Part shown: one piece after another, positions 24,802 through 33,333 of the stretch
How the letters are laid out: each line of letters starts with the position of its first letter
How positions within the stretch are numbered: the stretch's first letter is position 1
NCBI RefSeq assembly: GCF_003050745.1
Contig: NZ_QAOF01000016.1
Span: 1 to 39,860, forward strand
Reading direction: 5' to 3'
Length of the DNA: 39,860 bases
From: Sphingomonas sp. PP-CE-3G-477
GTDB lineage: Bacteria; Pseudomonadota; Alphaproteobacteria; Sphingomonadales; Sphingomonadaceae
Program-made: the position numbers and the translations under genes
The notes under the pieces: generated by a model
Database searches by the model: none
What the model was told of the DNA's origin: nothing
What the model saw: only the letters and a program-made list of their open reading frames with translations

Positions 24802-24816
24802 GCAAGCGTAGCTTGC
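24802..24816. promoter_or_regulatory. Inverted repeat GCAAGC-GTA-GCTTGC before the first recombinase
   Basis: The 6-base arms and GTA spacer lie immediately before ATG 24798 on the minus strand. The counterpart at 22069-22083 keeps pairing with a compensated base change. A leader hairpin or operator controlling recombinase expression is the simplest reading. Confidence 0.45.
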
Positions 24817-24971
24817 GTAAGGTGTGCACTACCGCCGCATCTTCCTGAACAAACGTCCGCTCCCGATGCGCCGAGACCGGACGGTGATGTCGCTTTTTTG
24901 GTCTGCAGTACCGGAGAACGAGAAAAGCAGCCGTACGCTGTCCAGCGACTAAGGACTGACAGTCGACGAAC

Positions 24972-26321
24972 CTAGCGCAATCCCATCCGATCTAACTTTT
25001 TCAGCAGGCCGACCCGCGAAAGGCCGAGGTTGCGGGCGGTGTGGGTGTGGTTATGGCCGGTCAGTACCAGCGCCTCGGTGATACGGTGGTACTCAAGCGC
25101 TGCTATCTCCTCCTCGAGCGTCTGTGGCATGCCGACGGTTGGCAGGTCTGCGACAGCGTCGCCGACGGCGAAGGCGAGATCGGCTGCGCCGACATCGACC
25201 CCGGTCGCCGATCGAGGGGCCAACGCAGCCGCACATTCGACGGCCGCGCGCAATTCACGGACGTTGCCGGGCCAGCGCCGCTTCGCCAGCCAGCCCAGCG
25301 CGTCCGGTGTGAACTGGCCGGTGCCGTCGCTTGCGCGGCGTAGAAAAACCGAGGCGAGCAGGGACACGTCGCTCGGGCGTTCGTCGAGTGACGGCGTGCG
25401 CAGAACGACGCCCTTGAGTCGGTAATACAGGTCTTCGCGGAAGCTGCCGTCGGCAACGCAGGCAGCGAGGTCGCGGTGGGTCGCGGCGACGATACGGACG
25501 TCTGCGATACGCGGCTCGCGCGCGCCCACTGGCTGGAAGCTGCCGTCGGCCAAAAAGCGGAGCAGCTTGACCTGCATGGCCGCGGGCATCTCGCCGATTT
25601 CGTCCAAAAAGAGCGTGCCGCCAGCTGCGGTCTCGACGAGCCCGGGACGGTCGCTCGTCGCGCCGGTGAAACTACCCTTGAGATGGCCGAACAGCTCGCT
25701 TTCGAGCAGCTCGGGCGGGATCGCACCGCAATGGACAGGCACGAGCTTTCGGTCGGCGCGCGGGGAGGCGAAGTGGAGCGCACGGGCGACCAGTTCCTTG
25801 CCGGTACCGCTTGGACCGAGGACCAGAACGGGCAGACGGGTCGGTGCGACCCGGCGGATCAGGTCGCGCAATGCGGCCATCACTGGCGTAGTGCCGATGA
25901 GGCCCATGTCCTCCACACCCGTGTCGCGAGCCTTCAGCAAGGAGAGTTCACGTGCGAGGCCGGCGCGCTCCATCGCGCGGGCGACGACGATGCGCAGGAT
26001 GTCGGGGTCGACGGGTTTGGCAAGGAAATCCCATGCGCCGGCATCAATGGCCTTCAGCGCAAGGGCGTGGTCGGCATGGCCGGTCATGACGATGACGGGC
26101 GCAGGCGCGAAGTTGGCGATCAGCGCCAGCCCGGCTTCTGGATCATGGTGCGGTGGCATCGCGAGATCGAGCAGGACGAGGTCGGCGGGTGCCTTGGCAA
26201 AGGCGGCACGGGCGGCGTCGCCATCGCCGACCACGCGGACGTCATGGCCGAGACCGCGCAGCCACGCGCCGGTGAGCCGCTGGAAGGCGGGTTCGTCGTC
26301 GGCCAGCAGGATGCCACTCAT
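24972..26321 (-). CDS. Sigma-54-dependent response regulator (NtrC family)
   Basis: A 449-residue regulator with three domains. The receiver (1-120) has DDE acidic residues at 8-10, phospho-acceptor D52 (LLDLAMPP) and K102. The AAA+ sigma-54 interaction domain has Walker A GPSGTGK (169-175), Walker B GGTLFLDEIGEMP and a GSFTGA loop (216-221), a variant of the usual GAFTGA that contacts sigma-54. The C-terminal Fis-type helix-turn-helix is at about 410-449 (ITEALVLTGHNHTHTARNLGLSR). Its ATG overlaps the stop of the sensor kinase by one base, so the pair is one operon. Once phosphorylated it should open sigma-54 promoters; the target genes are not evident. It resembles PrsR-type regulators but no exopolysaccharide genes are nearby. 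Confidence 0.93.
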   Translation of the reverse strand: MSGILLADDEPAFQRLTGAWLRGLGHDVRVVGDGDAARAAFAKAPADLVLLDLAMPPHHDPEAGLALIANFAPAPVIVMTGHADHALALKAIDAGAWDFLAKPVDPDILRIVVARAMERAGLARELSLLKARDTGVEDMGLIGTTPVMAALRDLIRRVAPTRLPVLVLGPSGTGKELVARALHFASPRADRKLVPVHCGAIPPELLESELFGHLKGSFTGATSDRPGLVETAAGGTLFLDEIGEMPAAMQVKLLRFLADGSFQPVGAREPRIADVRIVAATHRDLAACVADGSFREDLYYRLKGVVLRTPSLDERPSDVSLLASVFLRRASDGTGQFTPDALGWLAKRRWPGNVRELRAAVECAAALAPRSATGVDVGAADLAFAVGDAVADLPTVGMPQTLEEEIAALEYHRITEALVLTGHNHTHTARNLGLSRVGLLKKLDRMGLR

Positions 26322-28078
26322 TACAAATCTCCGAAGGTAAGACGGAAGCAGGTCGACCAGCCAGGCCGCCGAGCGAGCGTAACGGTTCCGCCATGCGCCT
26401 CCATGATGCGGCGGACGATGGCGAGGCCCAGGCCGGTGCCTCCGGGGCGGCGCGAAACGAACGGACGGAAGAGGTTGTCGACGATTTCGGGAGCGATGCC
26501 CGGCCCGTCGTCGCAGACGTCGATGATCACAGGGGGGCCCTCTGCGGCGACGATGGTGACGTTCGTGCCGAGCGCGCGCGCGTTGTCGACGAGGTTGGTG
26601 AGCACTCGGACGAGCGCCCTGCGGTCAGCCATGACGCTCAGATCCTCAGGCACTTCGAGTCCGACGCCCATCTGCCCGACGAGCTCGATCAGGCGGATGA
26701 GCTGCGGCACCACCGTCCAGGCACGCGAATAATCGAGGATGTCGCTGACGAGGTGATTCATCCGCGCGACCTGTTCGCTGATTTCGGCGCGCACGTCGGA
26801 CGGGGCACCTGTTGCTGCCATCGTCACGATCCCGAGAGGGTTGCGCAGATCGTGCGCGACGGTCGCGGCCAGTTCGCCCAGTTCGATCATCCTCGCTTGG
26901 CGTTCGACATCAACCAGCCGGTGCGCGGCTGCAAGGCGGCGCGCAGTTTCCCCGACGAGCCCGGCGAACCGGTCGACGACGTGGCGTGTCGCTGGCGGTG
27001 CATCGTTCCAGCCACGCAGGGTCACCGTTTCGCTGGCGACCGCCAATGACGGACCGTCGTCGACGACGGGCAAGTTCAGCCGCAGCGCGAGCAGCACATT
27101 GGCGATCGCCGCGAGTTCCGTCGTGTCGGCCGCTCCGGCTAGCTGGTCGCGCCAGCCGGCGACATCGGCGTCGCTGACCCGGCCGCCGGGAAACACGACC
27201 GCATCAGCCAGCCGCTTGAGCGGGGCGAGCACGAGGATGCCGAGCGCAAGCGTCGCGGCGAGCGCTGCCCAGGTCGCTAACAGGCCCGCCGGCCGGCCGG
27301 CCAGCACGAGCGGCACCGTGGCGATGCCTGCGCTGACCGCTCCCGCCAGCGCCACGAGCAGAATCCAGACGAGCCCGCGCCGAGCCCAAAGATCCGTCAC
27401 CATGAAGCGATACCGCAGGATACCGTAGACCAAGGCGACTGAGTAAAGCGGCAGCAGCAGGACCGGCCAGGGATAGGCGTCGATCCCGAGCGCCGGGAAG
27501 GTAAAGCCGGTGAGCGCGACGAGACCGATCAGGCTGGAGACGAATACCGCGCCGGCCTGGCGGCGATGCTGCCCTTGCTGCTGCACCCAGGTCTGCGCGA
27601 GACGGAGATGGCCGATCACCGACAACAGGCCGGCGAGACCCAGCACGCCCCAGCCGACGATCGACGGCACGAACATGCCAGGGAAGCCGTGCCACGGCAC
27701 GACCTCACCCACTCCAAATATCAGGCCTACGATCGTGGCAAACCCGGAGATCGCGTAGCTCGCGATCGCGACGGGCCGCAGCGTGCCGCACAGCGCGAAC
27801 GCAAAAACCAAGTGGACAAATGCCGCGGCGGGCAGGGGGGACAGCGCGATCAGCGTCGCCGTGAATGGCGTCGCGGCCGGCCCGACGATCGCGGGGATCG
27901 CCTGCGCGATGCTCCAACTCGCGACGCCGACCAGGAACAGCGCGAGCAACGCCGAACCCGGTAGCGCGCGCGCGCGCGTCGCGACGAACAGCGCGAGCAT
28001 GAGGCTCGCGACCGCAGTTAAACCAAGCGCGCCGACATAGGCGATGATGCCGATTGCCGTATCCATCGTTGACACCAT
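26321..28078 (-). CDS. Membrane sensor histidine kinase, partner of the sigma-54 regulator
   Basis: A 585-residue sensor kinase. The N-terminal 290 residues hold about eight to ten hydrophobic segments with only short loops, which suggests a membrane-embedded sensing region like PrsK. The HisKA box ELAATVAHDLRNPLG has H409. N box NLVDNAR, G1 DDGPGIAP and G2 GGTGLGLAIV complete the HATPase domain. ATG 28078 is used; ATG 28066 is an alternative and neither has a strong ribosome site. It starts back-to-back with the small membrane protein gene at 28229, leaving about 150 bases for two promoters. It should phosphorylate the response regulator encoded directly after it; the signal is unknown. Confidence 0.9.
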   Translation of the reverse strand: MVSTMDTAIGIIAYVGALGLTAVASLMLALFVATRARALPGSALLALFLVGVASWSIAQAIPAIVGPAATPFTATLIALSPLPAAAFVHLVFAFALCGTLRPVAIASYAISGFATIVGLIFGVGEVVPWHGFPGMFVPSIVGWGVLGLAGLLSVIGHLRLAQTWVQQQGQHRRQAGAVFVSSLIGLVALTGFTFPALGIDAYPWPVLLLPLYSVALVYGILRYRFMVTDLWARRGLVWILLVALAGAVSAGIATVPLVLAGRPAGLLATWAALAATLALGILVLAPLKRLADAVVFPGGRVSDADVAGWRDQLAGAADTTELAAIANVLLALRLNLPVVDDGPSLAVASETVTLRGWNDAPPATRHVVDRFAGLVGETARRLAAAHRLVDVERQARMIELGELAATVAHDLRNPLGIVTMAATGAPSDVRAEISEQVARMNHLVSDILDYSRAWTVVPQLIRLIELVGQMGVGLEVPEDLSVMADRRALVRVLTNLVDNARALGTNVTIVAAEGPPVIIDVCDDGPGIAPEIVDNLFRPFVSRRPGGTGLGLAIVRRIMEAHGGTVTLARRPGWSTCFRLTFGDL

Positions 28079-28228
28079 AGCACGCAGTCCCGTTCACGAC
28101 GTTAACATCTGCGGGGTGGCGAACCGACCTAAACCACGCATTCTCGTTGGTTTTCGCAATTGGCATGCCGTTCGCAAGGTGTCGGACGGCTGGCCGATAT
28201 CCGGACGGCGTCGAAGGAGATTTCCGCC

Positions 28229-28552
28229 ATGCTGCTACCCATAGCCGCCTTGCTACTGACCTATGCACTGACCGCATTGATCGCGATCTTCGCTGCCGTC
28301 GCGCTGTGGCGACCGCTGTCGATCCTGCTCGCCGAACTGTGCGGGACCGAAGAGCGGTCGCGCTTCTGGACGGTGTGGTCGATGGTGATGATGATCGCCA
28401 CGCCAATGCTGCTCGTGTCGATGCGCTACGTCGCGACCGATCCAACCGAGTTGGTGCAGGGCACCGTTACGAGCGCGCTGTTTGGAGTGTTGCTTGCGCT
28501 GGTCGGCATGGGCTTCGCGGTATGGAGCCGCAGCCCCCGTGCTGACGCATAA
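28229..28552 (+). CDS. Small membrane protein (107 aa)
   Basis: ATG 28229 has AAGGAGA at 28214-28220, so it is preferred over the longer frame from 28160. Three hydrophobic segments are visible (about 3-27, 48-66, 79-99), with a charged loop CGTEERSRFW after the first. No family is recognised. It begins a plus-strand run with the SDR-DoxX gene eleven bases downstream, so it is likely co-transcribed with it. The protein should sit in the inner membrane. Confidence 0.75.
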   Translation: MLLPIAALLLTYALTALIAIFAAVALWRPLSILLAELCGTEERSRFWTVWSMVMMIATPMLLVSMRYVATDPTELVQGTVTSALFGVLLALVGMGFAVWSRSPRADA

Positions 28553-28562
28553 GGGCCCGGCG

Positions 28563-29840
28563 ATGCATGTCCTCGTCATTGGCGCAGGCGGCTTCGTCGG
28601 GCGTCATCTGGTAGGGCGGCTGGTGGCGAATGGCGTTCACGTCACCGCCGCCGGGCGCGATCCGGTGCGGCTCGCGCAGGCGCTGTGCGGAGTCTCGACG
28701 ATCCGCTGCGACTTGGCGCGGGATAGCGCGGACGACTGGCTGATGCGGCTGCGCGGAATTGATGCGGTCGTCAACTGCGCCGGACTAATCCGCGATGGAG
28801 GGCGGTATGCCATGGTCCACGATCAGGGTGCGCGGTCGCTGTTCGATGCATGCTATGCGTGCGGCGTCAGCCGCGTGGTTCAAGTCTCTGCGCTCGGCGC
28901 GGATGCCGGTGCGACGACGCGCTACCATCTCAGCAAGCGCGCCGCGGACGATTATCTTGCTAACCTCGATCCTAGCGGCAGCCGGATGGACTGGGTCGTG
29001 CTGCGGCCGTCGCTCATTATCGGCCGCGGCGGGCAGAGCAGCGCACTGTTCGGCGCGCTCGCCGCTCTGCCGCTTACGCCACGGCTGGGGCGGGGTAAGT
29101 GGCGCGTGCAGCCAATCCATGTCGACGACCTGATCGCGGGCATCGTGCGACTGCTGTTCCGGGAGGCGCCGATCGCGGCACGGATCGACGTCGTCGGACC
29201 CGAGCCGATGACCACGGACGCGCTGACCGCCAGCGTGCGACACTGGCTAGGACTGGCACCCGTGCCCATTGTGCGGTTGCCGCGATGGATGCTTGCGGCA
29301 GTGACATGGCTCGGGATCGGGCCGGTGACCCGCGAAAGCCTGACCATGCTTGAGGCCGGTAACACCGGCGACGTTGATCCGCTGATCGCCGCGACCGGGC
29401 TGGTTCCCGCCACGCTGAGCGTCGCGCTGGCGCGGACGCCAGCGACGGACGCCGACCGGCTGGCTGCTCGGCTGATGCCGCTGGCGCCGGTGCTGCGCTG
29501 GTTGCTAGCGGTGGTCTGGCTGGCCGGTGGCATCGTGCCGCTGATATTGACGCCTGCGTCTACGAACCTGGCGTTGTTGGCGCAGGTCGGGCTGACCGGC
29601 ACGCCCGCAACCGCCGCGCTCGTGGCGGGTGCTATGTTCGATATCGCGATCGGGCTGGCACTGCTGGCGCGCGTGCGCCGAGCAGCGATGGCCGGGATCG
29701 TCGTGATGCTGGGCTATACCGCGATCCTCGCCACAACGATGCCTGCTCTCTGGGCCGATCCGTTCGGCGCGCTCGTCAAGAACGTAGCTATCCTGGGTCT
29801 GGCACTCGCTGTGCATGCCTTGGAGAACGACCATGGATAA
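28563..29840 (+). CDS. SDR-type NAD(P)-binding protein fused to a DoxX-like membrane domain
   Basis: A 425-residue fusion. The N-terminal 290 residues are an atypical short-chain dehydrogenase/epimerase fold: dinucleotide motif GAGGFVG (7-13), NCAGLI and the catalytic pattern YHLSK. The C-terminal part from about 310 has four hydrophobic segments of the DoxX-like type (WLLAVVWLAGGIVPLIL onward). ATG 28563 is used because the longer frame from 28482 lies inside the previous gene. It overlaps the DUF2269 gene by eight bases. Such fusions are known in proteobacteria, but substrate and pathway are not established. Confidence 0.88.
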   Translation: MHVLVIGAGGFVGRHLVGRLVANGVHVTAAGRDPVRLAQALCGVSTIRCDLARDSADDWLMRLRGIDAVVNCAGLIRDGGRYAMVHDQGARSLFDACYACGVSRVVQVSALGADAGATTRYHLSKRAADDYLANLDPSGSRMDWVVLRPSLIIGRGGQSSALFGALAALPLTPRLGRGKWRVQPIHVDDLIAGIVRLLFREAPIAARIDVVGPEPMTTDALTASVRHWLGLAPVPIVRLPRWMLAAVTWLGIGPVTRESLTMLEAGNTGDVDPLIAATGLVPATLSVALARTPATDADRLAARLMPLAPVLRWLLAVVWLAGGIVPLILTPASTNLALLAQVGLTGTPATAALVAGAMFDIAIGLALLARVRRAAMAGIVVMLGYTAILATTMPALWADPFGALVKNVAILGLALAVHALENDHG

Positions 29841-30306
29841 GTATCTGCTTCTCAAGACCGTGCACATTCTGTCTTCCACTCTGTTGTTCGGGACCGGCCT
29901 CGGCACCGCGTTCCACGGCTTCATGGCCAACCGCTCTGGCGACCTTGCGGCGCGACGGATCGTTAATCGCAACGTCGTGATTGCCGACTGGCTGTTCACC
30001 GCTCCTGCGGTGATCGTGCAGCCGGTGACCGGCGTTTGGCTCGCTCGGATCGCCGGCTATCCGCTGACAACCGGCTGGTTGGCGGCTGCCATCGTGCTGT
30101 ACCTGTTCGTTGGCGCCTGCTGGCTGCCGGTCGTCGGCATCCAGATCGAGATGCGCCGGATCGTCGACCGGCTCGCCGACGGCGAGGGACTGCCAGCGCG
30201 CTATTTCACGCTATCACGAACCTGGTTCGCGCTCGGCTGGCCAGCCTTTGCCGGCGTGCTCGTGATCTTCTGGTTGATGGTCGCCAAGCCGGACTTTGCG
30301 TGGTGA
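29833..30306 (+). CDS. DUF2269-family integral membrane protein
   Basis: A 157-residue protein with four hydrophobic segments and the family-like start LLLKTVHILSSTLLFGTGLGTAF, followed by ADWLFTAPAVIVQPVTG. The conserved histidines in KTVHILSS and TAFHGF might bind a cofactor, but this is unproven. ATG 29833 overlaps the SDR stop by eight bases, and the stop overlaps the next GTG by four. It should be in the inner membrane alongside the SDR-DoxX protein. Confidence 0.85.
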   Translation: MDKYLLLKTVHILSSTLLFGTGLGTAFHGFMANRSGDLAARRIVNRNVVIADWLFTAPAVIVQPVTGVWLARIAGYPLTTGWLAAAIVLYLFVGACWLPVVGIQIEMRRIVDRLADGEGLPARYFTLSRTWFALGWPAFAGVLVIFWLMVAKPDFAW

Positions 30307-30833
30307 CCGCGCTATTCCGGCGGTTGCTCGGTCCCGCGATCGATGGCCTCGCGCCCAGCCTGCGCGCGGTACATGACGAGGATGACGATCAGGTCTGGAA
30401 GGGCCTTGCTGAGATACGGGCGAGCGACAATCCGTTTGCGCGGCTGCTGTGCTGGATGATGCGTCTGCCAGCGCGCGGCTCGGGCGTGCCAGTCACTGTT
30501 CGGTTCGAACGGCACGGAGACGCCGAGCATTGGCATCGCAGGTTCGGCGATCGACAGTACCACAGTACCCTGCAAATTCGGAACGGCCGCCTGATCGAAC
30601 GGATGGGGCCCGCGGCCAACTCGTTCAACGTCTCGGTCGTCGATGGAGCGCTGCATATGGACTTAGTGGGCTTCCGGTTCCTCGGCGTACCTCTTCCGCG
30701 ATGGGCGCGGCCGGCATGCCATGCTGTCGAGCAGGGGCAAGACCGCGAGTTTAGGTTCGACATTCCCGTCGACCTTCCGCTGTTCGGCCGTGTCATTCAT
30801 TATCGAGGCCAGTTGGAGAGAATTGATGACTGA
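30303..30833 (+). CDS. DUF4166-family protein
   Basis: A 176-residue protein from GTG 30303 (GTGA overlap with DUF2269). Visible features are LRAVH near the start, NPFARLLCWMMRLP, WHRRFGDRQYHSTLQ and GRVIHYRGQLER, which fit the DUF4166 pattern. These domains are often fused to SDR or DoxX proteins in other bacteria, which agrees with this neighbourhood. No catalytic residues are known for the family. It overlaps the DCC gene by eight bases. Confidence 0.82.
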   Translation: MTALFRRLLGPAIDGLAPSLRAVHDEDDDQVWKGLAEIRASDNPFARLLCWMMRLPARGSGVPVTVRFERHGDAEHWHRRFGDRQYHSTLQIRNGRLIERMGPAANSFNVSVVDGALHMDLVGFRFLGVPLPRWARPACHAVEQGQDREFRFDIPVDLPLFGRVIHYRGQLERIDD

Positions 30834-31224
30834 GCATCCGATCATCCTTTTCGACGCCGAATGTGTGCTGTGCTCAGCGAACGCGCAGTTCGTCCTGACG
30901 CACGACCGCGCGCGCCGCTTCCGGCTCGCGGCGATGCAGGGCGAGGTCGGCGTCGCGCTGTGTCGACGGTTCGGGATCAACCCAGCAAATCCCGATACCA
31001 TCATCGTCGTCCAGGGCGACCGCGCGCTGCGCGACAGCGACGCGGTGCTGGCGATCTATGCTGGGCTCGGTTGGCCGTGGCGGATCGTCGCCGCGGCTCG
31101 GCCAGTGCCGCGCAGGCTGCGCGATCCGCTATACCGCTGGGTCGCACGCAACCGTTACCGCCTGTTTGGCAGGCGTGCCAGCTGCTGGCTGCCGCGTCCG
31201 GAGGACACGGATCGCGTTTTGTAG
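30826..31224 (+). CDS. DCC-family thiol-disulfide oxidoreductase-like protein (DUF393)
   Basis: A 132-residue protein with the family signature IILFDAECVLCSANAQF, where D followed by CxxC gives the DCC name, and DSDAVLAIYAGLGW later. The CVLC pair suggests a thioredoxin-like redox site, though most members are uncharacterised. ATG 30826 overlaps the DUF4166 stop. It is the last gene of the overlapping run and ends convergent to the carotenoid oxygenase gene, with 159 bases between. Confidence 0.88.
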   Translation: MTEHPIILFDAECVLCSANAQFVLTHDRARRFRLAAMQGEVGVALCRRFGINPANPDTIIVVQGDRALRDSDAVLAIYAGLGWPWRIVAAARPVPRRLRDPLYRWVARNRYRLFGRRASCWLPRPEDTDRVL

Positions 31225-31383
31225 GCTGCGCAACATAGATGTTCGGTTGACCAGGTCGCCCGTAACGCGTTCGACGCTTCATGAGCAAGCGTCTGAAGTT
31301 GGGAAGCGCAATACGGGGCGCGAACGACCGCAACTGGGTCGATTGTCAGGCTGGAAGAATGCACGGCTGATGCGTGAACAAGT

Positions 31384-32850
31384 TTACTTTAACCATGCAC
31401 CATGGATGCCGGGCGGCACGCGGTGTGGGATGCGGACGGATGCCACTGGCGGTGCCTCAAAGTTCCGGGCATCAAGTATCTCCAGCGCGGTGGTGTGCCC
31501 CCCGGCGTCGATCACGAGCCCGATAAGCCAGCCGTCATCCTCGGCAGCGTCCGGCGAGCGCGGCACGAACACGAACTCGCCCGCGATGCGTCCCGGTCCG
31601 AATTCGTGCAGTCGTCGCGTGTCTCCTTCCAAATCGTGCTTGATGAGCGGCGCCTCGCCAACCAGCGTTTCCGTCATCTGTTCGGGCAGCCCGAGCGCAT
31701 AGATATGGCGGTAGGGGCGGCCGGTGCGACGCTCGTCTATCGTCGGCAATTCCTGCGGCGAGGGGTCGATCGCGCGCTGGTGCACCGATCCAGTCAAAGG
31801 GTCGATCGTCCATCGCTCGAGGCCGCGCGGCTGCTCGTCCGGTGCCAGATTGTCGCTAGCGAACATGCGGTCGTACGCGACCACGTCGAGCGCCACGCTC
31901 CCGTTCGGCAGATCATGCGCGTTGGCAGTGTGGAACACGAAGCAGGGATCGAGCGGGAACCACCGGATATCCTCCGCCTCGCCGTCGCGCGGCAGCAGCC
32001 CGATCCGGGCCGGATGCTTCTCGTTCCACCGGTAGGGAAAGCCGTGCCCCGCCAGCACCGTGCGCATCGACAGGGTAAGCGGCAGGTCCATGACGACGAC
32101 GTAGCGCTGCGTGATCGCGCAGTCGTGGATCAGCGGCCCGTGCGACATCGGGATCGTCACCGATCGTCGTACCCGGCCGGCGACATCGACGACGTTGTAG
32201 CGAATGCGCTTGGGATCGGTCGCCTCGTAACACAGCGCGTGCAACTCGCCGGTCGCCGGGTCGCGGCGCGGATGGGCGGTGAACGAGCCGGGCAGGGTGC
32301 CGCCGAAATCGTCGTAGCGCTGCGTCTCCAAATGCTCGTCGAAGCGGACCGGCGTACTGCCGGCTTCGACCAGCGCCCAGCCACTGCCGGCATGGTCCAG
32401 TACGCTAGTGTTGACGGTGTCGAAGATGTGCCGTGGCCCTGGAGCCGCCGGCACATGCCTGGCCGCCGCGACATCGGTCGAGCGGATCCAGCGATTCCGG
32501 TACCACCGGGCTTGCCCGTCCTTGAGGCGGATGCCGTGCAGCATCCCATCGCCCGTGAAGAAGTGGTAAGAGCGTGGGTCGGCGTCGGCGGGGTTTGGTC
32601 CGATACGAACGTAGCGGCCGTCAAGCTCAAGCGGGATGATACCCTCGACGGCAAGGTCGGTGAGGGTCAGTTCCTCAGTCATCGGCTCGTGGATGCCCGT
32701 AAGCAACGGGTGCGGCGCATCGCGGGGCGGCAGGCGGCGCTTGTTGAACGCGGCGATGCCGGTGACGATCGGCGAGGCAATTGCGCCGACGACGTTGTCG
32801 ATCGCCTGCTCGAAGCGGCTGGCGAACGTCGGACGTCGGGTGACCGTCAC
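31384..32850 (-). CDS. Carotenoid oxygenase family protein (RPE65-like)
   Basis: A 488-residue seven-bladed propeller-type carotenoid cleavage dioxygenase. The four iron-binding histidines are visible in order: H193 (TAHPRR), H242 (IHDCAIT), H307 (FHTANAHD) and H483 (GIHGAW). GTG 32850 is chosen because it overlaps the monooxygenase stop by four bases; the 48 codons of the longer frame lie antisense-like within that gene and have no family content. It is expected to cleave a carbon-carbon double bond in a carotenoid or stilbene-like substrate using Fe(II) and O2. No signal peptide is seen. The exact substrate cannot be told from the sequence. Confidence 0.9.
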   Translation of the reverse strand: MTVTRRPTFASRFEQAIDNVVGAIASPIVTGIAAFNKRRLPPRDAPHPLLTGIHEPMTEELTLTDLAVEGIIPLELDGRYVRIGPNPADADPRSYHFFTGDGMLHGIRLKDGQARWYRNRWIRSTDVAAARHVPAAPGPRHIFDTVNTSVLDHAGSGWALVEAGSTPVRFDEHLETQRYDDFGGTLPGSFTAHPRRDPATGELHALCYEATDPKRIRYNVVDVAGRVRRSVTIPMSHGPLIHDCAITQRYVVVMDLPLTLSMRTVLAGHGFPYRWNEKHPARIGLLPRDGEAEDIRWFPLDPCFVFHTANAHDLPNGSVALDVVAYDRMFASDNLAPDEQPRGLERWTIDPLTGSVHQRAIDPSPQELPTIDERRTGRPYRHIYALGLPEQMTETLVGEAPLIKHDLEGDTRRLHEFGPGRIAGEFVFVPRSPDAAEDDGWLIGLVIDAGGHTTALEILDARNFEAPPVASVRIPHRVPPGIHGAWLK

Positions 32851-33164
32851 GATGTCGTGACGGTCTGGATGACGTCGAAGCCTTCGAAGCGAGGCGACGC
32901 CAGGTACAACGGCTTGTGGTCGCCTGCGCCGCGATGGGCCGCGCGAAACGCCTCGGACCGAGTCCAGTTTTCGAAGTCCCCGCGCGACAGCCAAACGGTA
33001 TGCGACGAATAGAGGGCGTGATCGTCGGCCGGGGGCCCGCGCAGCATGTGGAACTCGACGAACCCCGGGACGCCGGCAAGGTACGAGTCGCGCGGCAGCC
33101 AGACCTGCTCGAACGCCTCCTCCTCACCGGGGATCACCTGAAATCGGTTCATGGCGATGAACAT
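32847..33164 (-). CDS. IsdG-like heme-degrading monooxygenase (ABM fold)
   Basis: A 105-residue ABM-fold protein starting FIAMNRFQVIPGEEEAFE. Residues N6, W67 (ENWTRS) and H77 (FRAAHRG) match in spacing the Asn-Trp-His triad of IsdG/IsdI heme oxygenases, so heme degradation is plausible. GCAGGAGC lies about nine bases before ATG 33164. The stop overlaps the carotenoid oxygenase GTG. The pairing could mean shared control rather than a shared pathway. It might also be a generic antibiotic-biosynthesis-type monooxygenase. Confidence 0.85.
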   Translation of the reverse strand: MFIAMNRFQVIPGEEEAFEQVWLPRDSYLAGVPGFVEFHMLRGPPADDHALYSSHTVWLSRGDFENWTRSEAFRAAHRGAGDHKPLYLASPRFEGFDVIQTVTTS

Positions 33165-33333
33165 GGGGGCAAGCTCCTGCGGCGACTGGCCGGCCTAAGG
33201 TGGGGTGGAGCGGGACGGGATGCGAGGGCGATGACGCCCTATAAGCGCTGAAAGCCTCATTTGAACGAAGGTCTGAAAGTGCGAAGGCGATCAAGGTGAT
33301 CTGTACGGCCGGACTTGGTCCCTCATGGCCTTA

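Noticed and set aside
25476..26732. 418-codon plus-strand frame opposite the response regulator and kinase
   Set aside because: Antisense shadow; the minus-strand genes have complete two-component motifs.
24972..28078. Naming the two-component pair PrsK/PrsR
   Set aside because: The architecture is similar but no PEP-CTERM, exosortase or exopolysaccharide genes are nearby, so the symbols are not justified.
31402..33012. 536-codon plus-strand frame opposite the carotenoid oxygenase
   Set aside because: It mirrors the carotenoid oxygenase, whose four iron histidines are in place; it is a GC-rich antisense shadow.
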